The notes beneath the pieces are model-generated. The model was given only the letters and a program-made list of their open reading frames with translations, was not told where the DNA came from and did no database searches. From Posidonia oceanica (taxonomy: Eukaryota; Streptophyta; Magnoliopsida; Alismatales; Posidoniaceae): a stretch of 64,000 bases of DNA. The DNA is taken from positions 12,976,001-13,040,000 of the forward strand of contig JAZBRS010000037.1 of the NCBI GenBank assembly GCA_037176725.1, read 5' to 3'. How positions within the stretch are numbered: position 1 is the first letter of the stretch; each line of letters starts with the position of its first letter. Of the stretch, positions 21,917-32,379 are shown piece by piece. The position numbers and the translations under genes were made by a program.

Positions 21917-24900
21917 TGTTGACACCCCATCTTGGCAGGCCCGGACCCTTGGAGCCCTCTTGGTGATTGCTGGATCAAACCCCAACCAAACCCTAACCCT
22001 AATCCTCCTCTCTACCCTTCAAATCAGCCTGTTTTGACCTAAACCTTTACCCCCCTTCCCAACCTCAAAACCTAACCAAAATCCATAGGAAAACCTACCA
22101 CTATCCATTCAACAAACCTACCCAAAAACCTGGAAATTTCCAAACCCAACCCATCCTTGAAAACCCTAGAAAACTTAGGTGAAACTACCCTTCTTCTACA
22201 CCTTGAAATCCCTCCAAAACCTCCTTAGAACCAAACCGAAATTTCAGACCCAAGACTTCAAACTCTAGACTACCCACTCACCAATTTTCACCCCATTCCA
22301 AGGCCTTTAAGACCTTCTTTCACCCAAATTATCCTTTTCTCTCTCCGGGATTATCATTTTCTCTCTCCTCTCTCTCTCCTGATTATCATCTCTCTTTTCA
22401 TCCCTTTCTTATCCTTTTTCTGGTCTGGCAGAGGGCCCCCTCTGTGCTTCTATCCTTCCTCTATCTTATCCCTATTTTTACTTTATTTTTAACACTTTTT
22501 CTGAATTTTTAAAAAATCATTTTCCTCCAACCTATCTATTTTCCTTATTTCCCTCTTTTCCCCTTTTCCTTCTTCCTTCTCTTTTTTCTTTTCTCCCTTC
22601 TGCAAAAATCCACAAAAACCCATAAAAATCTGTAAAATCTCAAAACATAAAACAAACAAATCAGTACCCTAAGAAAAACAATTAAAGAATATTAAACAAG
22701 CAATTAACAACTTAAACTTAACTTAAGCAAGCTAAGAAGAAAACCAAGCATGCAAACTAAAAAATGCAAAACAAATCAAAAGAAAGCACTGAAAAATCAA
22801 GGAAAAAGCTAAAATAAAATCAAAACCCACCAAAGGTAAAAACCCATCAGAAGAATTAAAAACAAACCCAAAAAGAAGAATTAAAAAATCAAATACTAAA
22901 ACAAGTAATTAAAGAAGGCAAAAGACTTAACCTAATAAACATAAGAAAAACAAGTTAAAAACTTAATTAAAAAAGGAAAAGAAAAACACATCTGAAAAGC
23001 TTAAAAAACACCCTATCAAACCAGAAAAATCCAACTAAAAACTTCAAGAAAAATCCATAAATAAAAAATCAAGACATAACTTAAAAGACTTAAGAAAGAA
23101 AAACCTTAACAAGACTAAAACTTAAGAACCTAAAACCAACCCTAATTAATACGAAATAAATCCTAAAAAATCCTAATCAATATTCTAAGTGTCCAACAAG
23201 GGAAATACAATTTTTAAAACAATTTAAAAAAAGGTTTAACAAACATTTAACCAAGTAAAAACTAATTAAAAACAAAACCAAAACCCTAAAACCCTAATCA
23301 AGCCCAAAACACATTAATCAACCCAAAATGACCATTAAAAATTTTAATTAAAATCCTAATCTACAGCACAATCCTTCTGGCATTTTTATTTATTTTTAGT
23401 TTATTTTTACCTATTTTATTTCCCCATTCTACCCTCTCTTTCTCTCTTACTTTTCTTTTCTTTCTTACCTTTCCTTGCTGGGCTCAATCCGGCCCATCTC
23501 CTTTTTCTTTTATTTCTTTGTTTTTTTCCTTCGGCCCGCACAGTCCGGCCCACGCACTCCTTCTTCCTCCTCCTCCTTCTGTGTTTTTTTTCTTCTTTCC
23601 ACAGTTCCCTTCCCGCGAGCTGCTGCCAACAGCATTCCCTCCTTCGTTCAAATTTGAAGCTTCGATCCTTTCGTCTACAGAACTTGCCGCCTCTCTTCTA
23701 TCTCAGTGCCGATTCCGAGAGGCATCAAGTGCCTGTCATCTCACCGGCTGCTGGTCCCTTCAGCTGCAGTGACGCCGGTGGCATTCAAACCACTGGCTCG
23801 CGCCCAGCAGTCTCCTCCTCCTCATTTTTAAGCCCGTTCCTCCTTCAATCCAGGGAGAACGAGAGAGGCAATCAGAGAGAACAAGGAGAGAGCAAACCAG
23901 TGCGAGAGAGGAATCAGACCAGAATCCGGATTTTCCTTCCACCTGTGCGGCCTCCCTTCTCCTGGGCATTTCATCCAATTCCAGAGTGGAGAGAGAGCAG
24001 AAGAGAGTGTTTGAGAGCCACCCTTGCATCCCGGAGAGAAGCCTCCACTTCAGACCGATCCCCACACCCAATTCTCCTCTTTTCTTCTCTGAAAAATTCA
24101 GCAAACGCCCTTCTTCCATTCCCAGCTAACCAACACCCTTCCTAGCCTTCATCCTTCTCCTAATTCCTTCCCCAAACTCACCCAGCACACAGCCATTTCC
24201 CCTCATCTTCCTACAGCCATTCCACCACCCGAAACACCTTCAAACCACTCTGAACACCCACAGCAACCCAACTCCAACCCACCAGACAATTCCCCTCACC
24301 ACAGCCCGCTGCTTCCTCCCAAACTCCACCCAGAAATCCACCAGACATCCACCTTTCCAGAGCCTCCGACAGCAAACCAAACCATCCACCACAGACCTTA
24401 AACTCCACTTCAAACACCTAACCTTGTTTCTGACAGAAATCGACCCAGACCTCAAATTCCCCTCCACTCGCACCAGAAACCCTCTCCAAGCATCCAAACT
24501 CCATCGCCAGCATCCCAGCAACCCATCGGAGCACTCCATCCAGCCTGAGGAGCAGCAGACACCCTCCCCGGTCTCCGGCTGTCATTGCTGGACCCAAAAA
24601 CGTCGGATTCCTCTCCGAGCTTCGAAGCTCGCGTCCAACCGCCCAGGAAGCACCAGAAGCACCCCCTGAGTAGATCCCAATCTCCGTGAGCGCCCGAGGA
24701 CCACTGCTGCGACCGGACGGCCTCCACCGGCCACCTCCGACACTGCTGAGGTCGGGGGGACGCACCAGGCGCCACCGCAGGTACTTATCGCCCTCCCCCG
24801 CTCTCTCTCTTCCCCCTGCTGCTTTTCCGCCCATCAGAAGCCAGTTCCCAATCTTCCAGCGCCGTCCTCGACTCGCCGGACAGAGTGTCTTCTCCGGCGC

Positions 24901-25500
24901 CGGCCTCCTGTCCTCCCGATGCTCCGGACGACGGAACGATGCTCCGACGGTCTCCGGAGCTCCGCGCAGACATCAGCTCCAACCTCCGCCGAACCGCGCC
25001 TCCACAAGCTCCCTGTGCAGGCGGTGCTGAGCTCCGGTGGCATCTTGCTACAGTGCCAGCCACCGCCGGCAGAACACTGTTTATTTATTTTTCTAGTTAT
25101 ATAGTTTCGGTGTTAATATTGCGTATCTGTCTTAAGTTTTTTCAGTTTTGCGTTTCAGTCCTTATTTCATTTAATATGCTTAGTTTTTAATTAAAAACCT
25201 TGCTAAATTGCTTAATGTGTTCATGCTTTCTTGTATTTGCCTTCTGGTCCTGTCACTGTGCATTTCAGTTATAATATTTTGCATCATAGTCCCTCAGTTT
25301 TCGATTTTTGCACATAGGTCCTGCATGAAATCAGATCATTTAAATGCATATAGTTTACCATATAATATTGCAGTCTGGCCCCCTGCATGTTTTTATTTTT
25401 GCATTTAAGTCCCATGCACTGTAGAACTTAGGATTTATTTTTTTATTTTTGCATACTGCATTGCATATTTTACCCTCTGTTTTTGCACATTTGCACTTAG

Positions 25501-25517
25501 GTCCATTTTAAATGGAC
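25501..25517. repeat. Conserved 17-bp palindrome GTCCATTTTAAATGGAC
   Basis: GTCCATTT and AAATGGAC flank one central T. It is present without change in all six copies of the 5.7-kb LTR family: 4526-4542 (A), 9275-9291 (C), here, 42637-42653 (E 3' LTR), 54221-54237 (D2) and 61921-61937 (F). The surrounding sequence has drifted. Its function is unknown; it could be an RNA hairpin or a protein-binding site. Confidence 0.9.
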
Positions 25518-26819
25518 AGTAACTGTGTTGCATGCATTTTAGCTTATTACATTGCATTTTTAACCCTGATCTTTTTAAAAATTGCACTGTGGTCCTGTTA
25601 TTTATTTTTCAGAGCATGTTTTCCATATCAAATTGCATTTTCAGCCCCTGCATGATTTCAAAATCACACATAGGTCCTTGCATCTTTTAAAAAATCATGT
25701 GAAAAGACCATTTTGCCCCTAGGTTGCATTCTAGCTCCTATGCCTACCAAATTTCATGCAGACCTTCCACTAGTATTCCCAGACTCCCCAGAACCTAGTT
25801 TTCTGGAAAATTTGCTTTTTAGACCCCAGTTTTTCCAAAATTGCTTTCTGATCCCTTTTTGCTTTCAAAACCTCTTTTAAAGCATACCCTCCTTTCAAAA
25901 CAACTTTCTGAGCCTAGTTTTTTGCCAAATGGACCTTTGTCCTCTCCTGTTTTCAAAACCCTCTCCTGTGGACCTTTGTTTTATGGGAAATTTGCATTTT
26001 TAACCCCTTTCTTTTTCAAAATGCTTTCTGAACTCCTGGTTTTTCCCAAGTTACTTCTCTTTGCTTTTTCTTGCTTTTGCATGCATCCTGCATTCATTTA
26101 GTCTTGCATTCTAGCATCTTCTTGCACACACCAAGCACTTTTAGCTCCCTTTCACTTGGGAGGACCTTTTTGCACATCCCTAGGGCCTCCTGAACACCTA
26201 GGTTTGTTCTTCTCCCCTGTTCTGGCCCTTCTGCCTTGGAGCTGCGATATCTTCCGATCCGGCCGTTGGATCCTCTCAAGTAAGCTGCCCAGGCGACCGC
26301 AGCGAAGCGTTCTTCAGCATGGACCAGACAGATTTCAGATCAGGTTCCCAGATTTCTAGGTATGTCCTCCTGAACCCCTGCATCGCATTCATTTGCATGC
26401 CATTTGCACAGTTTTCCTTGTTTTCGCTTTCTGTCTCTGTGAGCATGTAGAATAGGGCCTCCTCTTTCTGCTTCTATCTCCAAATCCCCATTTCGCGTAC
26501 CCCTGTGTGTTTTGTGTTGAGTTTTCCTTGGATTTGCCACTTAATGTGACTTTCTTCCCCCTTTTCCACGATCCGATCGCATCGCGAGCTTTGGGCAGCA
26601 TGCGAGACACACCGTGGAATGGTTTAGCGGGAAACAGTCGCAAAGAGGTGGTAATCCCTCCGTTTGCACACTCTCCCCTCTGTAGGTCTTCACACCTACT
26701 CTGAGCGGTCCCTAACAACGTCTGTTCTTACACACACGTTGTTTTGACTCCCCTTTGGCCCCTTCTGATCTTTTCCTGCATTCTTGCATTCTCATGGCTT
26801 TTCCGAGGTTTTGCTTCGC

Positions 26820-27000
26820 TATTTTGACACCGTTTCGCGTGCCTGCTCTCGTTTTGGCACCGTTTTGCGTGCCCTTCTGTTTTCTTGCCTTGTTTTGCAC
26901 GCTGCCTTGCTTTCTCGCTCGTTTTGCGTGCCGGTTTCATTCTTTCGCTCCGTTTTGCATGCCATTCTGTTTTCTCGTCTCGTTTTGCGTGTTTTGCGCC
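26820..27000 (+). repeat. LTR-internal minisatellite, about 6 units (E 5' LTR)
   Basis: Units of about 30 bp carry GTTTTGCGTGCC or variants. Six units are seen, the smallest number among the LTR copies. Confidence 0.85.
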
Positions 27001-27649
27001 GTTTTCCCCTGCATGTCGATCGCATTGCATGGTTTTCTCGCTGTTTTGTTTTCTCGCTTGCATTTGCATATAGGGTCGTGATGCTTACTGTCTGGAGTTC
27101 TCACGAGCTAGGTTTCGCCTAATTCGGAATACGGACAGCGTAGCTGAGCACTTAGAGAGCACGTTTACTTCCCTGCTTTGTTTCTTCCCACTTAGAGCAC
27201 ACCTTGAGCATTCATTCAGGCATTTATAGGCACATAGGCATTCAATCCTGCATTTCCCTGCGTATGCGAGCGTAAGCCTAGAAAGACCGATTTTCGGGCG
27301 TGTCGGGGGTGCCTAACACCTTCCCCGCACGTAACAGGAGTCCTTACCCTGTCTTTTGGCCCGCAATGACCGTACTGCCCTTATCCTAGGCTAGAGTCAT
27401 CTCATTTGCATTTGTTTGCATTTGTTTTCCTTTGCATTGCTTTGCTTTGTATTTCTTGCTCGGTTTTGCGCGTTAATTCACGCATTACCCTGGTTTTCCT
27501 CGTCTTCCGTTAATAGACGTGGTGGCGACTCTGATTTGTCTTATCTTTCCTTTTTCTCCTCGATTTCAAGTGTTTTCGAGTTGAGCCTCTTCCTCGGATC
27601 TCAATCGCCGCTATAATAGCGAGCCTGATTCCGATCGGGATCGCTACAG

Positions 27650-27667
27650 TGGCGACTCCGCTGGGGA
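27650..27667 (+). promoter_or_regulatory. tRNA primer-binding site of element E
   Basis: TGGCGACTCCGCTGGGGA lies one base after the LTR end. It primes minus-strand DNA synthesis by pairing with the 3' end of a tRNA ending in CCA. Tat/Ogre elements are reported to use tRNA-Arg (from memory, not checked). Confidence 0.9.
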
Positions 27668-28557
27668 TTAGACTAGACTCCAGCTTTCGTTCCTGGCTTT
27701 TCGCTCGCTTGTTTTGCAGTTTTGTCTGCCTTGTGTGCCTTCTTCGCCTGTTTTGTTCGCTTTTCTGTGCAAACTCCTAGCAAGTCGCTTCGTGGCTACT
27801 TTGCTTAGGTTCTTGCACCTCTTTTGTCTCGGTTTGCGCCTTCCTTTGCTTGGCTTCGCTTGTCTGCTTGTTTATTTACTTATTGCCTTGCTTATGCCCC
27901 TATTTCTTTCACAGTCTGCTTACTTTTACCTTGCTTTACCCTACTTGCTCATTATTGCTTTAATTCTTGCCCATTGCATGTCTACATACTTTGTTTGGCT
28001 AAAATACATGCTTTTTGGATGTTGAATGCTTCTTTTACACCCTTGCTATGCCACTACACACGCACATACTATGCTTACATGCTTTTTGACTTGATGAATG
28101 TTTCTTCTTCACCATCATATCCACAAACACTCGCACATGCCATGAACATGCCTTTTGTTGTGTTGTATGATGGTTGCTTGCCATTTTGACTGATTTTCTT
28201 CCCTTTTGCACTTGCCATGCCTAGGATAGTAGAAACTTGTCTGCTTCCCCCATGGTTAACTAAAAAATGCAAGAAAAAAGAACTTCTAGGGGTAACTAGA
28301 GACTACAAACAATCCTTCACCCCCTTTGGTTAATAAAATGTGCAAGATAAAAAACTCTAATCATTTTGCATAAGCATCATATAGGGCATGCATTCTTCTC
28401 CTCTGAGTCCACCTACTAGTCTGCAAAGGACGGTTCCGGCCTCTTGTTCCACTGCTTTGGGCGTGGCATAAGTTCGTCGGTCCGTCCCCTCCTTGTCCGG
28501 GGGTCGTGTCGGTGTTAGTAGAGGGTACCATCGTCGCAACTGCTCACGGTTCCGGTG
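27668..28557 (+). other. 5' leader of element E (non-coding)
   Basis: Untranslated region before gag, T/C-rich at first. It matches the leader of element A in reverse complement. The apparent hydrophobic frames (27714-28189) reflect T-rich sequence and have no start context or homologous frame that I recognise. Confidence 0.75.
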
Positions 28558-29748
28558 ATGGGGGCTCGTTTACCGCCTCCTGCACAACACTTGGCACAGC
28601 ATGCTCCACTTCCTCCTGGTGGTCAATCCTTTGGGTCGGCTGGAGCCCAGTACCTCACTGGCTCGCTGTCTGGCACCCCGCCTGTACAGCAACTGGTGCT
28701 CCGTCATCCTCCCCCTATCCCAGCACAGCATGGCATTTATTCTTCTCCTCCTCACCAAGTCCAGCATCCTGCATACACTCCTGCATACACTATTCCCCAG
28801 CACGGATACGCCGGCCATCCCGTTGCTCCACCAGGCGACGCTATGGTAGATCCGGAGGAGCACTTAGGTGCGACCCATTCGGCGTATGTGCTCACTACCC
28901 CTGCTGATCCCTCTCCTACAGCAGCAATTCCAGACCCCATCAATAACCGGATGGACGTCTTGGAGATGGCACTACGACTAGTGCAGGGTACTGAGCACCA
29001 GACCTACCAATTTCGGGACCTCTGCTGCTTTCCAGACGCGGTACTCCCTCCGAAGTTCAAAATCCCGGACTTTGAGAAGTATAATGGTAGGGGCTGCCCT
29101 GTAGCACACCTGAAGGCGTATTGCGGTGATCTCGCTCAGCTTCAGGCTGACGAGAGGTTGCTGATCCGCTTGTTCCAGAAGAGTTTGACCAGGCCGGCAC
29201 TCAAGTGGTTCACATCACTTGATATGTCAGCCATCAAGACTTGGAATGACCTCAGTCAGGCGTTCCTGGAGCAATACTCCTTCAACCTCGATCTTGTCCC
29301 AAAGAGGGCGGACTTGATCGCCATCAAGCAGAATTCTGGCGAGCCGTTCGGGGAGTACGTCGGCCGCTGGCGCGCCCTTGCCTCTCAGGTTCGAGATAGA
29401 CCCTCTGACGTGGAGTCTATCGAGATCGTTATCAAAGGGGCGCAGCCGTCTCTCGGAGCTCTGCTTAGCATCCAACCAGTCACTACTTTTGCGGCACTCA
29501 TCAGAGCTGGAGCACGCGTGGAGAGTTCTTTGCGGAGTGACAACATCCCGGCTCTCTCTGCGTTCGCTATGCAGGCAGCGATCAGCAGCAACAGTGCTAA
29601 CAGCAGCGCCTTCAACAACAACAACAGCGGCAGCAACAACAACCGCCCGAAGAGGAAGGTTTCGCCGAAACCCGCTGTTGCATTCGTCGACTCTCCTGCT
29701 GCGCCTGTTCGCTTGCCGTCTCGGCCTGCCCCAGCTCAGATGGTGTAA
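28558..29748 (+). CDS. gag: Gag of element E (N-terminal and capsid-like part)
   Basis: The ATG at 28558 starts a 396-residue protein (the frame is also open from a GTG at 28555). Residues 1-110 are rich in Pro, Gln and His and look disordered. Residues about 150-300 form the retrotransposon Gag domain, with FPDAVLPPKFKIPDFEKYNG, then a helix around ALKWFTSLD (residue 214) and FGEYVGRWRALA (about residue 265). A Ser/Asn-rich, then basic tail follows. Gag would assemble the cytoplasmic particle that packages the RNA. The TAA at 29746 cuts the protein before its zinc knuckle. The same frame continues at once, so the stop is likely a mutation, for example C-to-T in a Gln codon. Confidence 0.88.
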   Translation: MGARLPPPAQHLAQHAPLPPGGQSFGSAGAQYLTGSLSGTPPVQQLVLRHPPPIPAQHGIYSSPPHQVQHPAYTPAYTIPQHGYAGHPVAPPGDAMVDPEEHLGATHSAYVLTTPADPSPTAAIPDPINNRMDVLEMALRLVQGTEHQTYQFRDLCCFPDAVLPPKFKIPDFEKYNGRGCPVAHLKAYCGDLAQLQADERLLIRLFQKSLTRPALKWFTSLDMSAIKTWNDLSQAFLEQYSFNLDLVPKRADLIAIKQNSGEPFGEYVGRWRALASQVRDRPSDVESIEIVIKGAQPSLGALLSIQPVTTFAALIRAGARVESSLRSDNIPALSAFAMQAAISSNSANSSAFNNNNSGSNNNRPKRKVSPKPAVAFVDSPAAPVRLPSRPAPAQMV

Positions 29749-31779
29749 GCTCCTGCACCTAGGAACCCGCACACACCGCACATCACTACCACCGCTAGAC
29801 CGGTCTATCCTGCCGCACCGGTCCAGCAAGGCTCACACCCAAGGCAAAGAAGACCACCCGCTGAGAGGAGGAATTTCACCCCACTGGTGGAACCACTCAA
29901 GGACATCTTGCCGAAGGTGGCATCGCTCCTGAAGTTCCCGGAGGTCCGTCCGCCGCCAAGCCCTCTGCCGCATTGGTTTAGGCCGGACCTCTTCTGCAAT
30001 TTCCATCGAAGCGTCGGGCATTCGACGGACAATTGCTTTTCCCTGCGGAACGCAATTCAGGACTTGATCGAATCGGGAACGATTGTGATCGACACGCACG
30101 AGGCATCCACTCAAGCACGCACTCATGCATCTGCATCTCCAGCTGTTCCCCCGCATTCTGGCATCGTCCGCCAACCTTTACCGGAGCACTCTTATCCGGG
30201 AGGAGCGGGAACCTCAGGCGTCCACTCTGTCTTTCCTTCTGGGCCTGCTACTTCTGTAGTGGACCCCTCTGATCTTATCTCTGACATCTCTGAGCCTTTC
30301 CCAGTCAGTCTCTATCTGGCGGTAGTTGCCGGCTCCGAGTCGGGAATCCATTTGATCCGACCGCGTGCCAGGCCGGAGCGCCCTCTCGCGTATCCCACCA
30401 TGCTCCCTCAGGCTCAATCCCCTGTACACCTCTTAGCTAGAGCCCAGCCTAGTTCTCCCATTCACCTTTTAGGGCAGCCTCAGCTACACCTTCTAGGCAG
30501 ACCTCAACCTGCCCCAGCCTTCCCACCCCAACAACCATACCCACTAGATAGACCTCAACATCCTGTAGGTCCCCCTGTAACCCCTCCTGTGCTCGCAGCA
30601 CATGCTCCGGTCGTCATTGATTTGACCCTGGACACCCATCGCGTCCCTTACAGCTACGCCACAGAAATGTGCGCAGAAGTAACGCGATCGGGGAGGATTT
30701 ACAGGCCCCCAGCACCGGCAACTAGGCCAACTCACCCTAGACCTGTTATACCACCACCCTCGGGCCAACCCTTAGTAGATCCAACCCCAGATCAGCCCGT
30801 AGCTAGCCAAATCCCTAGCCAGCCTGTAGTAACCCAGCTTCCAGCCACTACCCCTGTAGAACCTGCTAGAATCACCCCTCCAGCTGCTAGGAGAGGCCAA
30901 CCTAGAGCAGACCTAACTTCCCAGCTTAAGAAAGTCAAAGCCGACATCTCCATCTGGGATTTGATCCACACTTCTGCCGAGCACCGCGAGGCCTTTCTTC
31001 GCGTGTTCCAGGCTGCTCGTGTGTCCCAGTCCATTGAGCCTTCTGCCTTGGAGAGCATGGTTGGGTTAATCGTGGAGCCCCAGGTCATCTCTTTCACGAG
31101 TGATGAGCTGCCTCCGGCAGGGATTAATCACAACCAGCCCCTATTTGTCACAGTGCAGTTCAAAAACTTCCGCATTCCCCTAACACTGGTTGATAACGGG
31201 TCAGGCCTTAACGTCTGCCCCTTGCGTACAGCAACCAAGCTCGGATTCAAAGCCGAGGATATCACGCCAGCCGTAAAGGGAATGACTGCTTTTGACAACA
31301 CTCACCATGACGCTCTAGGGATTCTGATTATCCCTCTGGCTATCGGTCCGGTCGTCTTCGACGTAGAATTCTATGTCGTCGACTTGAAGCCTAACTTCAA
31401 TCTCCTGCTTGGGCGCCCTTGGCTTCACAAGCATCAGGTCCTTCCTTCGACCCTCCATCGAATGATAAAGTACCGTCGCGGCGACGATGTCATTGTCGTC
31501 ATGGCGGAGAACTTTGAGAAGGAGCGGATTGAAGCAGTCTCTCCCGTGTCTTCGCAATCTATCCCGTTTGACCCCGAGACTTCTGAAGCCCTCTATCGCG
31601 TTAACCGGTGCGAGCCAGTTAACTTCGTTCCTGATCTTGAACGTGTCAACTCCTTGACCGTTCACAATAACCCCTTTCGAATGGTCGAGAATGTATGTCA
31701 CAGGTGGGGTTACATAAAGGGTACGCCGCTCGGGCGTCACGGCCAAGGGATCGCGGAGCCGATCGTAGCAGTGGAGTGA
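29749..31779 (+). CDS. Gag C-terminus with zinc knuckle and aspartic protease (PR)
   Basis: This continues in the gag frame after the stop at 29746; an ATG-led reading can begin at 29887. A zinc-knuckle-like C-X2-H-X4-H-X4-C motif (29995-30036) is followed by a long Pro/Gln/Leu-rich spacer with short repeats (LLGRPQ, LLARAQ; 30400-30600). The protease domain lies at about 31100-31500. The catalytic motif VDNGSG has its Asp at codon 31192, and the conserved LLGRPWL (near 31411) follows. PR would cleave the Gag-Pol polyprotein. The frame ends at TGA 31777, which could come from an Arg CGA codon by one transition. The frame stays open after it. Confidence 0.85.
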   Translation, partial: APAPRNPHTPHITTTARPVYPAAPVQQGSHPRQRRPPAERRNFTPLVEPLKDILPKVASLLKFPEVRPPPSPLPHWFRPDLFCNFHRSVGHSTDNCFSLRNAIQDLIESGTIVIDTHEASTQARTHASASPAVPPHSGIVRQPLPEHSYPGGAGTSGVHSVFPSGPATSVVDPSDLISDISEPFPVSLYLAVVAGSESGIHLIRPRARPERPLAYPTMLPQAQSPVHLLARAQPSSPIHLLGQPQLHLLGRPQPAPAFPPQQPYPLDRPQHPVGPPVTPPVLAAHAPVVIDLTLDTHRVPYSYATEMCAEVTRSGRIYRPPAPATRPTHPRPVIPPPSGQPLVDPTPDQPVASQIPSQPVVTQLPATTPVEPARITPPAARRGQPRADLTSQLKKVKADISIWDLIHTSAEHREAFLRVFQAARVSQSIEPSALESMVGLIVEPQVISFTSDELPPAGINHNQPLFVTVQFKNFRIPLTLVDNGSGLNVCPLRTATKLGFKAEDITPAVKGMTAFDNTHHDALGILIIPLAIGPVVFDVEFYVVDLKPNFNLLLGRPWLHKHQVLPSTLHRMIKYRRGDDVIVVMAENFEKERIEAVSPVSSQSIPFDPETSEALYRVNRCEPVNFVPDLERVNSLTVHNNPFRMVENVCHRWGYIKGTPLGRHGQGIAEPIVAVE

Positions 31780-32361
31780 AGGAAATCCGAAGGTCTCGGC
31801 TACGAACCAAAGCTCAGCGAAGATCACTACTTCCAGTTCAAAGCCCATGCACCAGCCATTCCCAGAGACCTCACTAACTTTACCAGTGCAGGAATTCTGG
31901 GATCAACCGACTACCAGGCCACAGTGCCGACAGAGGATTGGGTGTGTGTTGAGGACTACTACTCGGATGAGGAGCAGTCTGATACAACAGAGGCAGTCCC
32001 AATCAGCTCAGCAGAAACAGTGGTCAGAGCAGAGGCCCCACAGTCAGTTTATTTAGCTCCCCCTCTGGCAGAAATAGCAGGCAGCTCAGCAGGCCTTGTG
32101 GCAGATGCAAGTTCTCATCCTTCAGTAGCCACAACAGCTTCTCAAGAGCAGTCAGCAGCAGTGCAGGAGACAGAGACACTCCTCTTGGCAGAACCAAGCA
32201 TGCTACCAGCGGTCACAGACACATCAGTGCCACTGCCCCCATCTCTGGAGGGGCAGTCTATCAACTCAGTCAGCAGCGTGGCTCAGCCCGCTCCCTCTTC
32301 AGCATCTTCAGGAATGCAGCTGGCGCAGTCCGCTCTGCATTCTCCTGACGACCTGCAGTAG
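31780..32361 (+). CDS. Gag-Pol linker between PR and RT, first part
   Basis: The same frame remains open from 31780 to a TAG at 32359. The first about 48 codons (EGLGYEPKLSEDHYFQFKAH) still look conserved, ending in an acidic DWVCVEDYYSDEE. The rest is Ser, Ala, Gln, Pro and Thr-rich low-complexity sequence with no domain. It may be a protein linker. It may also correspond to the region where Ogre elements carry an intron between protease and RT (family knowledge). Splicing is not shown here. Confidence 0.55.
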   Translation, partial: RKSEGLGYEPKLSEDHYFQFKAHAPAIPRDLTNFTSAGILGSTDYQATVPTEDWVCVEDYYSDEEQSDTTEAVPISSAETVVRAEAPQSVYLAPPLAEIAGSSAGLVADASSHPSVATTASQEQSAAVQETETLLLAEPSMLPAVTDTSVPLPPSLEGQSINSVSSVAQPAPSSASSGMQLAQSALHSPDDLQ

Positions 32362-32379
32362 CTCTCATGGCAAGACCCT

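Larger units (their letters stand above)
21917..27648 (+). mobile_element. 5' LTR of element E (5.73 kb, complete)
   Basis: It runs from TGTTGACACCCC at 21917 to GATCGCTACA at 27648. Regions: a C/T-rich start; an A-rich stretch (22600-23350); a T/C-rich then G/C-rich part (23400-25075) that includes a weak TATA-like TTTTTAAG at 23825, where LTR F has a true TATA; spaced TTGCA...GGTCC motifs (25130-26100); a short palindrome at 25501-25517; a minisatellite (26820-27000); a GTAGGT...ACCTAC hairpin (26682-26699); and a conserved terminal 500 bp. Frames inside are not supported as genes. Confidence 0.95.

Noticed and set aside
29227..29829. Minus-strand frame of 200 codons opposite gag, and similar antisense frames opposite pol
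   Set aside because: They are shadows of the recognised sense gag-pol frame.
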